DNA of 64,000 nucleotides. Source: Mycosarcoma maydis (taxonomy: Eukaryota > Basidiomycota > Ustilaginomycetes > Ustilaginales). The number at the start of each line of letters is the position of its first letter. Position 1 is the stretch's first letter. Both the position numbers and the translations under genes were made by a program. The stretch is taken from assembly GCF_000328475.2 (NCBI RefSeq), contig NC_026485.1, forward strand, positions 434,001 to 498,000, in the 5' to 3' direction. Below are positions 48,795-57,293 of this stretch, piece by piece. The notes beneath the pieces were generated by a model. It searched no databases. It saw nothing but the letters and a program-made list of their open reading frames with translations, and was not told the DNA's origin.

Positions 48795-51700
48795 CTACAA
48801 CAATAGCTTAAGACTAGCAGTGACAGCACGAACAACGTCCGTACCCGGTTCGCGCATCAAGAGCAGATATGAGGTCTCGATGGGATTTCGCGGTTTCCTC
48901 CTACCTTTATCATCATCGCGTTTGAGCGCCTGCAACCTCTGTTCTCGCTCTTCCAGCTGCAACCACGCACGCAGCGTGATAGCGCCAATTCCAAACCCTT
49001 TACCATTACCGAGCGAGTAGTCTCCATCCAGTACCGTGCCGACTGCGTGATTCCAATCGGCGCTGCGGTCGTGCATCTCCTCTGGGTCAGCTGCACTGGC
49101 AAGATAATTGTCCCAAACGTTCTCGGTCGGAGCAACAGCTTTTCTTAGCTTCGACTTGCATGCAGAGCTTTGTGGAGCGCTACGTCCCAGTTGCATGATC
49201 TCGCACCGCCGATCAATAAGCATCTTGAGGTGCTGCTTGTCCATCTTTTGCGCTCCGGTGCTGTTGCGATTGGCAACGGCGGCTGGATGGTCAATCGGGT
49301 CGAGGTGGTGCACCCAGCTAAGGTGGTCTTCGAAGGAGGGTGCGAGCATCAAGCTGCTCAGTGGCATGACGGTGCCTTTTCGCACAGCGTGCAGCTTGAG
49401 AGCTACCATGGCGGAGGCAAAATGCGAGACAGAAAACACTGCCTCTTTCGTAAGGCTCGTCGATGCAGCAGATGCAACAAGCCACGGCTGCGTCTTTTCG
49501 GCTCCTTCATGCTGGCCCGTAGATACATGACCAAACAAGTATTCGGAATTGCCTACCATCCACTCCCAATGCTGCGATCCACCAAAAGGGTACGGCCTCG
49601 CCACACCCGTTCGGTCTCTTGACAACTTCGCCCTGACTTGTTCCGCCGTGTTCGCCTTTCGGAAAGCCTCCCAATCTTTGTGAGTAGGAAACGTGTACTC
49701 AGTCCGTTTACCTTTGGGCCTCCTGCCCCAGGTGTCTTGCCTGACAACTGCAGCCTCTTTTTCACCAACGGCGTACGCTTGTGTTCCGAGCCAGTTGTGG
49801 GGATAGCTAAGCATGTCTGCCTTTGCCTTTTGGTTCTTTGCTCCAGCAGCTGCAGAAAGAGCAGCCAACTCGAGCCTCTGATGTTTCAGTTGATGTTGGC
49901 CAAGCACCCTTGCCCCACTCGAGGCGCCAGATTGATGGGTAGCGACGAGCGACATAAAGAATGCCAAGCCCCAGCCGCGAGGAACGATGAGGGTGAAACG
50001 ATCGAGTGAAGGGTTCTGGACGAGGCGATCGCGGATGAGGACCACGGGAACGATATTGTCGCGCGTGTCAGGCTTCAGGCGAGCCCCGGGAATGATGTTG
50101 AGTGCTCGTCTCGAGTCAATCTCGCCTTTGCTGAAACGAGGAGGATCGGCACCCATCCAGAAGAGGTTGTCACCTGATGATTCTTGGCTCGAAAGTGTGT
50201 TGGCCACGCGTGAGGATGCAGTTACCTCAGTTGACAAAGGCTTGAGCCTGGGAGGGTATGAGAGACGCGGATCATTGACCTGTACCTCGACCATGGCTGT
50301 CATCTCGCCATGTTGCTTGTTCAAGAGCTGTCGCAGGCTTGCCTCGTCGGTATGATGGCTTGGCCCTTGTGACAGACGGAGTACAGCTTGCAAGAGGGAA
50401 GCTGCGCGAGGACCGATCAGCTCAAAGATATTGAAGCCTTGCTTTCGCATCATATCCGCCTTGTCGTTCAGCAACATGGGGTTGATCGCAACGTCGCTAG
50501 AAGTGTCCATCGCTTGCTCTGACTTCATCTTTGTACTTCCGGTTTGATAAGCCAGTCGTCGACGTTTCTTCTCTAGCTTCGACAGAGAGCTATCTTTACC
50601 GCCTGCTGCGAGCCATGGATCGGGCGCTGAGTCGAGCTGAGACGCATACGCCTCAACAATCTGTGCCGCGGGCGCTTCGAGATCGAAGAGTATGTTCTTC
50701 TTTTCGTCAATCATAACAAAGTTGGCTGCCTTTAGAGCTCGGCGCATATGAAGATCGGCTGCAGGATGGGTGAATATCAATGCCTCTTTGCAAGCGTAGG
50801 TGTACGGATCTTGCTGCGGTACAGTTCTTGTAAATTGGCGGGTGCCGGATAGCAGCACAATGCGCACCGGTGCAAGAGCAGCTTCCAATGACGACGCGGC
50901 GAGACAAGAGTTAATGAGATCTTCTCCGGTTGCGGTGCTGGTCAGACATGCTTTCGATAGCGTAAGAATAGTATCGAGAACGTGAGCCGATGAAGACGAT
51001 TTGTTGACACCAAGATTGGGCGCATCAGCAAAGCCAGCTGCAGCGAGACTTTTATGCAAATGCTGGAGCAATTCCACGTCAAAGTGTTCTGCAGAAGAAG
51101 CGTCATGCGCGGCTATACGAACGCCAACTCGAAAGACTGAGTAGTAGCTGGCATCATGTACCGTAACAAACTCCTTGGCACTCCTCCAGCTTGCACGATG
51201 ACTCTTCATCATGGTCGTCTCAGCTAGAACAAAGCCCCACCTTCCGCATTCGTTACCTTGATCTCTCTCCTTCCCCTTTCCCTTCTCAGTCGTCATTCTG
51301 AATCGCTTCGCATGCCAAAGATGAGTCTCGAGCCATCTTCGCTGCGGGTGAGACGCGCGTTCCGCTAGCTTTTTGCGCCGAAGCGTTGCTCTGATGATAC
51401 CATGACTGGGAAGACGTTTGCGGGTCTCGGACCGGGATTTAGCTTGCGTGGTGCTGCTGCGTAGTTCTGCGAGCGCTTTGGAACGGAGCCGTGATGGGAG
51501 GCGGAGAAGGTTGTGCGAAGCAGCGCGCCTGCGCGCATGTCGAGGAAGGAGCTGCCATGCTCTGGTGGTGGTTGCCGACTTGGCAGATTTGATGGATCGA
51601 AGAAAACTCTGAATCTGAAAAGCGCGTGAGGACACAAGGGACTCCAGCTCGATGCTCGTTGGCAGCTTCGAGCTAGAGGCAGCAGCAGAAGCCGCAGACG

Positions 51701-51929
51701 AGAAGTGAGCAGGGATGGGAGTCGAATCTTTGGAAACTGATCGTGAGCTGCTTGCGGAGGGTGAGACCGTTGTAGATGGCTGTGTCTGGATAAAGCGAGC
51801 GGTTTGTGCGCGTTCCTGCTTGCGTTTCTTCCAGTTCGGCCCTTGAGCATTGACGAGATCAGCAGTGGATGCAGGCTGGGACTTCGAGCTCGAGCCTACT
51901 GACGGCGCAGGCCGTTTTTGAGCGACCAT
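48795..51929 (-). CDS. POP1: RNase P/MRP protein subunit POP1
   Basis: Intronless frame of 1044 residues. The POP1 domain begins at ~residue 97 with SRAFQIQSFLRSIKSAK, then AWQLLPRHARRRAASHNLLR, RLPSRLRSKALAEL and HPQRRWLETHLWHAKRF, the most conserved blocks of the family. A POPLD domain lies in the middle/C-terminal half (LDRFTLIVPRGWGLAFFMSL; a further block PYPFGGSQHWEWM). POP1 is the largest protein of RNase P (tRNA 5' processing) and RNase MRP (pre-rRNA cleavage) and binds the RNA subunit. Yeast Pop1 is 875 residues; the surplus is a basic/Ser-rich N-terminus. It is divergent from VPS74, 445 bases apart. Confidence 0.93.
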   Translation of the reverse strand: MVAQKRPAPSVGSSSKSQPASTADLVNAQGPNWKKRKQERAQTARFIQTQPSTTVSPSASSSRSVSKDSTPIPAHFSSAASAAASSSKLPTSIELESLVSSRAFQIQSFLRSIKSAKSATTTRAWQLLPRHARRRAASHNLLRLPSRLRSKALAELRSSTTQAKSRSETRKRLPSHGIIRATLRRKKLAERASHPQRRWLETHLWHAKRFRMTTEKGKGKERDQGNECGRWGFVLAETTMMKSHRASWRSAKEFVTVHDASYYSVFRVGVRIAAHDASSAEHFDVELLQHLHKSLAAAGFADAPNLGVNKSSSSAHVLDTILTLSKACLTSTATGEDLINSCLAASSLEAALAPVRIVLLSGTRQFTRTVPQQDPYTYACKEALIFTHPAADLHMRRALKAANFVMIDEKKNILFDLEAPAAQIVEAYASQLDSAPDPWLAAGGKDSSLSKLEKKRRRLAYQTGSTKMKSEQAMDTSSDVAINPMLLNDKADMMRKQGFNIFELIGPRAASLLQAVLRLSQGPSHHTDEASLRQLLNKQHGEMTAMVEVQVNDPRLSYPPRLKPLSTEVTASSRVANTLSSQESSGDNLFWMGADPPRFSKGEIDSRRALNIIPGARLKPDTRDNIVPVVLIRDRLVQNPSLDRFTLIVPRGWGLAFFMSLVATHQSGASSGARVLGQHQLKHQRLELAALSAAAGAKNQKAKADMLSYPHNWLGTQAYAVGEKEAAVVRQDTWGRRPKGKRTEYTFPTHKDWEAFRKANTAEQVRAKLSRDRTGVARPYPFGGSQHWEWMVGNSEYLFGHVSTGQHEGAEKTQPWLVASAASTSLTKEAVFSVSHFASAMVALKLHAVRKGTVMPLSSLMLAPSFEDHLSWVHHLDPIDHPAAVANRNSTGAQKMDKQHLKMLIDRRCEIMQLGRSAPQSSACKSKLRKAVAPTENVWDNYLASAADPEEMHDRSADWNHAVGTVLDGDYSLGNGKGFGIGAITLRAWLQLEEREQRLQALKRDDDKGRRKPRNPIETSYLLLMREPGTDVVRAVTASLKLLL

Positions 51930-52374
51930 GGTCTTGTCGCCTCAGCTAGTTGGCGTCCATCAGATGTGTAGCAGCAGCCGACCCGTACCTGTGAACCTTG
52001 TCGCTGCTGGCGTACGTCTGTAGTGATGTACGTCGACGGCCAAGTGCTGGCGAAGATATCGATTTGGAAGAACGTCACGAAAAACTTAAAAGTACAAAAT
52101 TGAGGTGCCAAAATCAGGGACCAATCAAATCATTGTTCCGGCCGACAAAATGGTCGGTATGAAGACGCATGGGGCAGCAGGAGCGAGAAAGCTAGGGGCG
52201 ACAACGAGACGAACATACACGCACAAACACACATCTTCCTACCACGTAGAGGCCGCAACATATGCGCGCCTGAACCCTCCTCGGCCTGGATCCTCTACTT
52301 CACTGCCATTCGTCGCATCAGCATCAGCGCGACGTTCAATCCACGTTGTGCTAGACAGATAGGGGCTTATCGGC
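51930..52374. promoter_or_regulatory. Divergent promoter region, POP1 and VPS74
   Basis: 445 bases between two start codons with no supported gene. No clear copies of the dispersed palindrome and no TATA box were seen. Confidence 0.4.
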
Positions 52375-53691
52375 ATGGCTTCAACACAGAGCAGCGGGCT
52401 TCAGAGGCGCAGAGGAGCTGGGGCTGCATCCGCCTCGGCAGGTCCTAGCAAATCTGCCAATCGCATCGACGATGACGACTTCCTGCCCTCACGCGCCTCT
52501 TCGCCTGCCCTGGGTCGAGCCGCTACACCAACAAACTCGTCGCTCAAGGCTGGTGGCATTCCGATCTCTGCCTACGGCTCACGCTCAGCAACAGGGTCCG
52601 TAACGACGTACGACGAGTCTATAGGGCACCGAGTCGCATACGACCCCCGTGATCTCAACGATGAAAAGGAGATTGGAGAAAATCCTCGACTGACTCTCAT
52701 GGAAGAGATCCTGCTTCTGGGCTTGAAGGACCGACAAGGTTACCTGTCATTTTGGAACGACAATATCTCATACACTCTTCGCGGATGCATACTCATTGAG
52801 CTCGCGTTGCGTCGCAGGATCGCCATCACCAAAGACCCGATGCGCAAACGGTTCAGCTTGACGGAGAGGGTGGTGGAGGTGATTGATGGCAAAATGACCG
52901 GGGAAGTATTACTCGATGAGGCCTTGAAAATGATGAAAGGCAGCGAGAGCATGTCCGTAGCTCAATGGGTCGACCTCATGAGTGGCGAGACGTGGAATGT
53001 CATGAAGATCGGTTACCAGCTCAAGCAAGTGCGTGAGCGGCTTGCCAAAGGACTCGTCGACAAAGGTATCCTTCGCACCGAGAAGCGCAACTTTCTTCTC
53101 TTCGATATGGCAACACATCCACTCAACGACACCAGTTGCAAAGATGCTGTCTTGCGGCGCGTCTTGGCGCTGCTCACTTCGAACTCACCCACAGTTCATG
53201 CCAATACTTTCTACAAGGAAGACTCGTCTTCGAGCGGACGACCGGTGGCACTGCGCGTCACGCGAGCGCTCTGCTTGCTCTGCTGCAGCTTTTCGGCAAA
53301 TGTGTTGGAGAATGCGTTGAATCACCTCTCGTACGAGGCGCGCGAATCGGCATTTCAAAAGGCAGATGACATTTTAGAAGAGTTTGCAAACTGGCCCATG
53401 GCTCCTGGTGCTGGTTTGGCGGGCGGTGGTGTAGGTGGCGGTAGCAGTGGCGGCGTTCCAACCAGCATTTCGTCCAATGGGCCTAGAGTCAAAGCGAATG
53501 GCGGAGCGAGGATTGGCGAGGGATCGATGCTGAATGAGCGTGCGTACAACGAAGTGGGCAATGTGGGCGCTTCGGTGCAGGAGTTGGGCAAGGCGCTACA
53601 GAAGGAGTTGGAGCAGGAAGGAGATGCATTTATGTTTGAGTGCATCGCAGCTGTTCTCAACGTCTTGAGTAGGATGGATTCACTTTTGTAG
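52375..53691 (+). CDS. VPS74: GPP34/Vps74 Golgi PI4P-binding protein (GOLPH3 family)
   Basis: 438 residues. Residues ~1-95 are disordered and Ser/Ala-rich with an arginine cluster (LQRRRGAG). The GPP34 domain starts at ~98 with NPRLTLMEEILLLGLKDRQG, then YLSFWNDNISYTLRGCILIE, LALRRRIAI and LLDEALKMMK, followed by SVAQWVDLMSGETWN and QVRERLAKGLVDKGIL. Vps74/GOLPH3 binds PI4P and the cytosolic tails of glycosyltransferases and retains them in the Golgi through COPI. A Gly/Ser-rich insertion (GGGVGGGSSGG) lies near residue 355, before the C-terminal helix (FECIAAVLNVLSRMDSLL). Yeast Vps74 is 345 residues; the difference is the N-terminus and the insertion. It converges on ENP1 with 148 bases between. 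Confidence 0.95.
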   Translation: MASTQSSGLQRRRGAGAASASAGPSKSANRIDDDDFLPSRASSPALGRAATPTNSSLKAGGIPISAYGSRSATGSVTTYDESIGHRVAYDPRDLNDEKEIGENPRLTLMEEILLLGLKDRQGYLSFWNDNISYTLRGCILIELALRRRIAITKDPMRKRFSLTERVVEVIDGKMTGEVLLDEALKMMKGSESMSVAQWVDLMSGETWNVMKIGYQLKQVRERLAKGLVDKGILRTEKRNFLLFDMATHPLNDTSCKDAVLRRVLALLTSNSPTVHANTFYKEDSSSSGRPVALRVTRALCLLCCSFSANVLENALNHLSYEARESAFQKADDILEEFANWPMAPGAGLAGGGVGGGSSGGVPTSISSNGPRVKANGGARIGEGSMLNERAYNEVGNVGASVQELGKALQKELEQEGDAFMFECIAAVLNVLSRMDSLL

Positions 53692-53839
53692 TCGTCACCA
53701 CGCTGCATTCCAATCGAACTGCCTGTAGCCAACATCGCGTTTACACTTTGCATCAAACATGGCGCATGTCAAGAGCATGAGCTGCACACGGGAATACGAT
53801 TGTGCGAGGCTTCACAACAGAAAGCTCTTGTACAAGATT

Positions 53840-55423
53840 TCATACCGACATCATATCATCATCTTGATCCACGGGTTCTTCCAACATTTCGCCTCTCGCT
53901 GTAGCAGTCAACAACTCTCTTCTGACCTCTGGGGAAATGCCGTCGTGCTTTTGCACTCGCAACAAATCCAAGAGCGCCGACTTCTGATCGGGCGTCAAAT
54001 CCTGCTTATACCTTTGAGCGAAAACCAACATGCTCTGATGCCACAAGACGGGCATCCTTCTCTCCCTTGTGATCTTATCTAGCTCTACGCCCGAGTTGGG
54101 CTCAGCAAATCGAAGGTAGTGGAAAACGAGGGAATCGACAACCTTGTACGGCAGCGCGTACTTTTTGTCGAGCAAAACTCGGATGAAGAGCGAGGTGGGA
54201 CCTGAATACTCCATCTCTGCTAGCCTGAGCAAAGCTGCAGCCGAGTGCAAGACAGGGATGGAAACTTTGGCGAGAACGGAAGAGACGATGGCAGCTTCTT
54301 TGAGTGTTAGAGTGCCGGATTCGCACATGGGGAAGAGGAAGCCTTTGAAGAAGGCGGCGGGCTTGTAAATGGCTTTTTTCATCGCTTCGTACGTCTGGTA
54401 GGAGACTTTTCCGTCGTCTTGGATTTCGTCCCGGACTTTGTCGAGCAGGACGAGTTCGTAGAATCGTTGCATCTGGTCAGCTTTCATCGTCGAGACAAAG
54501 ATGCGTACTGCTGCGAGGGTGGCGTGCGGTGTCCAGGAGGCAGGATCGGTGATGTAGAGGATGGACTCCCACGCGGGTAAGGAAGGTACGATCTTGAAAG
54601 CTTTGGGCAGAGGACCGGATTTGTACCGAGAAAGAAGCTCGCCAACTTTGCGGTAGACTTCGATTACTTTGGGATTGATACCGGGGGGCATGCGACGCTC
54701 TTCGAGTTCTTGTGCTGATGGGCCGTCACCAGATGCCTCGGCTGCTTCGATTTTCTCCATAATGAGATCGGCAAGGGTCTTGTTGCCTCGACCTCCAAAT
54801 GCGCCATTTCCGATCGGAGCATCGCTCTCGTTGTCATCGTCGTGAGCGCGGTGCTCAGCTTCAAACTTGTCAAGAAGCGCACGATCTGAAGGGTCGATTT
54901 CGAGGTTGGCATCGTACGAGTTCCAGCCGTTGACACCCATCTCTGCCTCATCGTCGTCTAGCTCACCCAAGTCATCGAGATCTGCCTGTTCGTCATCCGA
55001 GTCGTCTGGCATTGCTGCTGCTGAAGGGCGAGCGGCCATGGGGATGGAGGTAGAGGTGGGTGCTGCTGTGGACGAAGAAGGGTGTTGAAGCTCCATCTCC
55101 TCTCGCTCAATCTCTTCCTGCTGTTGACGTGCGAGTCGAAGGATATTTCTGGAGAGTTTTGGGTCAATGTACTTTTTTGAGGTGTTGGCTCCTCCGGATT
55201 TGCCGCCCGTGACCATTCCGGCGGGGGCGGCGTACTGCTTCTGATCCTGCTCATCGTCGGATGCGGATTGTGGCTTGGCCGACTTTTTGGAGCGGCGACC
55301 GGGAGCGGATACGAGACCAAATTTGGATGTGAGTTGATCCTGTTGCAACTGTTGTGGGAGTGGCTTGTGACGCTGTGAGGCGCCGGCCTTGGAGGCGAGT
55401 TTGGCGGTGGGGATGCGGGGCAT
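53840..55423 (-). CDS. ENP1: Bystin, 40S biogenesis factor ENP1
   Basis: 527 residues from the ATG at 55423 (MPRIPTAKLASKAG), chosen because the upstream in-frame extension to 55825 has no bystin features. The N-terminal ~200 residues are charged and variable (acidic DDSDDEQADLDDLGELDDDE). The bystin domain covers ~225-515: LMEKIEAAEA, PPGINPKVIEVYRKVGELLS, YKSGPLPKAFKIVPSLPAWE, SILYITDPASWTPHATLAA, QRFYELVLLDKVRDEIQDD, YEAMKKAIYKPAAFFKGFLF, PMCESGTLTLKEAAI, LDKKYALPYKVVDSLVFHYL and PVLWHQSMLVFAQRYKQDLT. ENP1 is an essential nucleolar/nuclear factor for pre-40S maturation and export. The frame ends with acidic EEPVDQDDDMMSV. Confidence 0.95.
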   Translation of the reverse strand: MPRIPTAKLASKAGASQRHKPLPQQLQQDQLTSKFGLVSAPGRRSKKSAKPQSASDDEQDQKQYAAPAGMVTGGKSGGANTSKKYIDPKLSRNILRLARQQQEEIEREEMELQHPSSSTAAPTSTSIPMAARPSAAAMPDDSDDEQADLDDLGELDDDEAEMGVNGWNSYDANLEIDPSDRALLDKFEAEHRAHDDDNESDAPIGNGAFGGRGNKTLADLIMEKIEAAEASGDGPSAQELEERRMPPGINPKVIEVYRKVGELLSRYKSGPLPKAFKIVPSLPAWESILYITDPASWTPHATLAAVRIFVSTMKADQMQRFYELVLLDKVRDEIQDDGKVSYQTYEAMKKAIYKPAAFFKGFLFPMCESGTLTLKEAAIVSSVLAKVSIPVLHSAAALLRLAEMEYSGPTSLFIRVLLDKKYALPYKVVDSLVFHYLRFAEPNSGVELDKITRERRMPVLWHQSMLVFAQRYKQDLTPDQKSALLDLLRVQKHDGISPEVRRELLTATARGEMLEEPVDQDDDMMSV

Positions 55424-57293
55424 AACGTATGCTACGCTTAGCAGACCGAGCTGAGCTTTGGTGATGCGAAGGCTGATTGCGAAGCGAGTGGTACGGTGCT
55501 TTGCAGCTGTCAAGCTTTGTGGTGGTGCTGGGAGGTCTATGATTCGACAAGGAAGCGTGAAGGTCGAGGCAGTAATCGGAAGTGCAGCACAGAGAGAAAG
55601 GGCAACTTTGCACTCACCAGAGAAAATTCTCAAATTTTGCAGCACTTGGCTGATGTCCACGGTCAAAAAGAAAGAGCGTAGTCCGAAAGCCGAGAAGAGC
55701 AATCGTGAATCGTGAATCACGAGACACGAATTTGTCGCCAGTGTTAGGCCCAAGCTGATCCAGTCGTGAGTGTTAGGGTGCGCAATCGTGAAGCACCATC
55801 GTGAATAATTATTTCGAAAGGACAAACAAAAAAAAAAAAAGTAAAAAAGAAAAGAAGCGTGAAGGCTTCTTGCTTGGTTTCTTTTGGACCTTCTAGTGCT
55901 GACAGCTCAAGGACATTTTCGGGTTTTGACCGTCGCGCCTACGGAAAAGGCTAATTCGTGATTCGTGATTTGCTTGAGCGAGCCCTCTGTCGCGACTCGC
56001 GCTTTGGTGCAGCAATCACGAATTCTCCGGTTCTGGCCCCTCTGCAAGGATATTCACGAATCGTGAATATCTAAAGTTAGTTAACTTAGTATTCGTGATT
56101 CACGATTGGCGCACAGTTGACGCATTTGTGTATACAGCAGTCGAAGAGTGATAACTTAGTCACGAGTGAGAGTTGCCCGGTTTTTCTTTTAAAAAGAAAA
56201 ACCAATTTCGCCCGATCTCACTCTGTGACTCTGGCGGCTTGTCCGTATCTGGCTTGGCTGCCTTCACGCTTTGTGTGCGCTGTGGCAAGTTTAAGAGTTG
56301 CTTGGACCCAGCGCGATGATTCGCAGATTTCACAATTGAAGCGAGGATAAACGACAAAGCCTTTTTCTTGCCGAACGTCTCAGTCGTAAGTCACAGAGTG
56401 CGTCGGTGGAAATTGGAAAGCGGCTTGTCTGTATGTCTGTCTTCGTTGTCGATGTGTCGGTTGTGCTTTGTGCTTGTGTTTCGGCGCGTGCTCGTGCGTC
56501 TCAGTCCGTGTGGCTTCTACGGCGGCTGCTGCTGCTGCTGCTGCTGCTGTTGTTGCTAACGAAAGTTAACTTACTCTTGGCTTTTGGTCATTCACGATTC
56601 ACGATTGTTTCGAAACGCGTGCCATTGGAAAGCAGTAACGATCTCGTCGCATCGTAGCTCACACACTCTCTCCATTTCCGCGCTCGTGTGCTTCGTGCTT
56701 GCTTCTCTTTTCCATACTTTTGCTTCCACGCTGTCGACTGCCAAATTCGTCGCTATCACATCTGCCGCTTTCTCCTCGTTCCTTCTCCTTCTCCTTCTCC
56801 TCTCCCCTCTCCATCCCCTTCCTGTTTCTCTTCTACATTCTCGCTCGTCGACTCGACCCGACCCTGACCGGCACCATCACCACCAGCTGCGTCGCCTGCG
56901 CTGCGCACACATTCCCACCACCATCTTGCACCATACATCGCTCCGCAGCAAGTCAGCGCGCAAATACCACCGTCTCGTCTCGTGCCATCCACCTCTTCAG
57001 AGACCGTCAAGTCTGGCGTCATACTTTGCTCTTGCATCCGATACCTTTGCGCACCACTCTTCTCCTGGATAGCGCCATCGTATCTTTGATTTCAGCCTAC
57101 ACCGCGCTCTTGGCTGCCATCCGAATCGCTTACCAAGCTTTGCTTGGCTAGTCTCAGACACATAGCACAAAACTACTTCCTTTCTGGCATTTCCTCGGCT
57201 TGCTACTAGATTTGGATCTGCTCTCAACTCTCCGCGGTTCACGGCTCCACACTTCTGCCTTTGTATCAACACAAACACCTCTCTTCAGCAAAC
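55424..57293. promoter_or_regulatory. 1.9-kb divergent upstream region of ENP1 and TUP1
   Basis: No supported gene. Rich in dispersed palindromes: 55700-55730, 55951-55972, a perfect 10-base-arm inverted repeat ATATTCACGA-A-TCGTGAATAT (56050-56070) followed by AAAGTTAGTTAACTTAG and ATTCGTGATTCACGATTGG (to 56109), and 56589-56607 preceded by AAAGTTAACTTAC (56562). A CTG microsatellite lies at 56524-56556. From ~56680 to 57290 the strand is pyrimidine-rich, suggesting a long TUP1 leader. Confidence 0.5.
56524..56556. repeat. (CTG)n microsatellite upstream of TUP1
   Basis: About nine CTG triplets, then TTG TTG, in non-coding DNA about 740 bases before the TUP1 start codon. Confidence 0.85.

Noticed and set aside
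55424..55825. A 134-residue N-terminal extension of bystin
   Set aside because: The family N-terminus starts at MPRIPTAKL; the extension contains dispersed intergenic words (reads such as LVIHDSRLL) and no bystin similarity.
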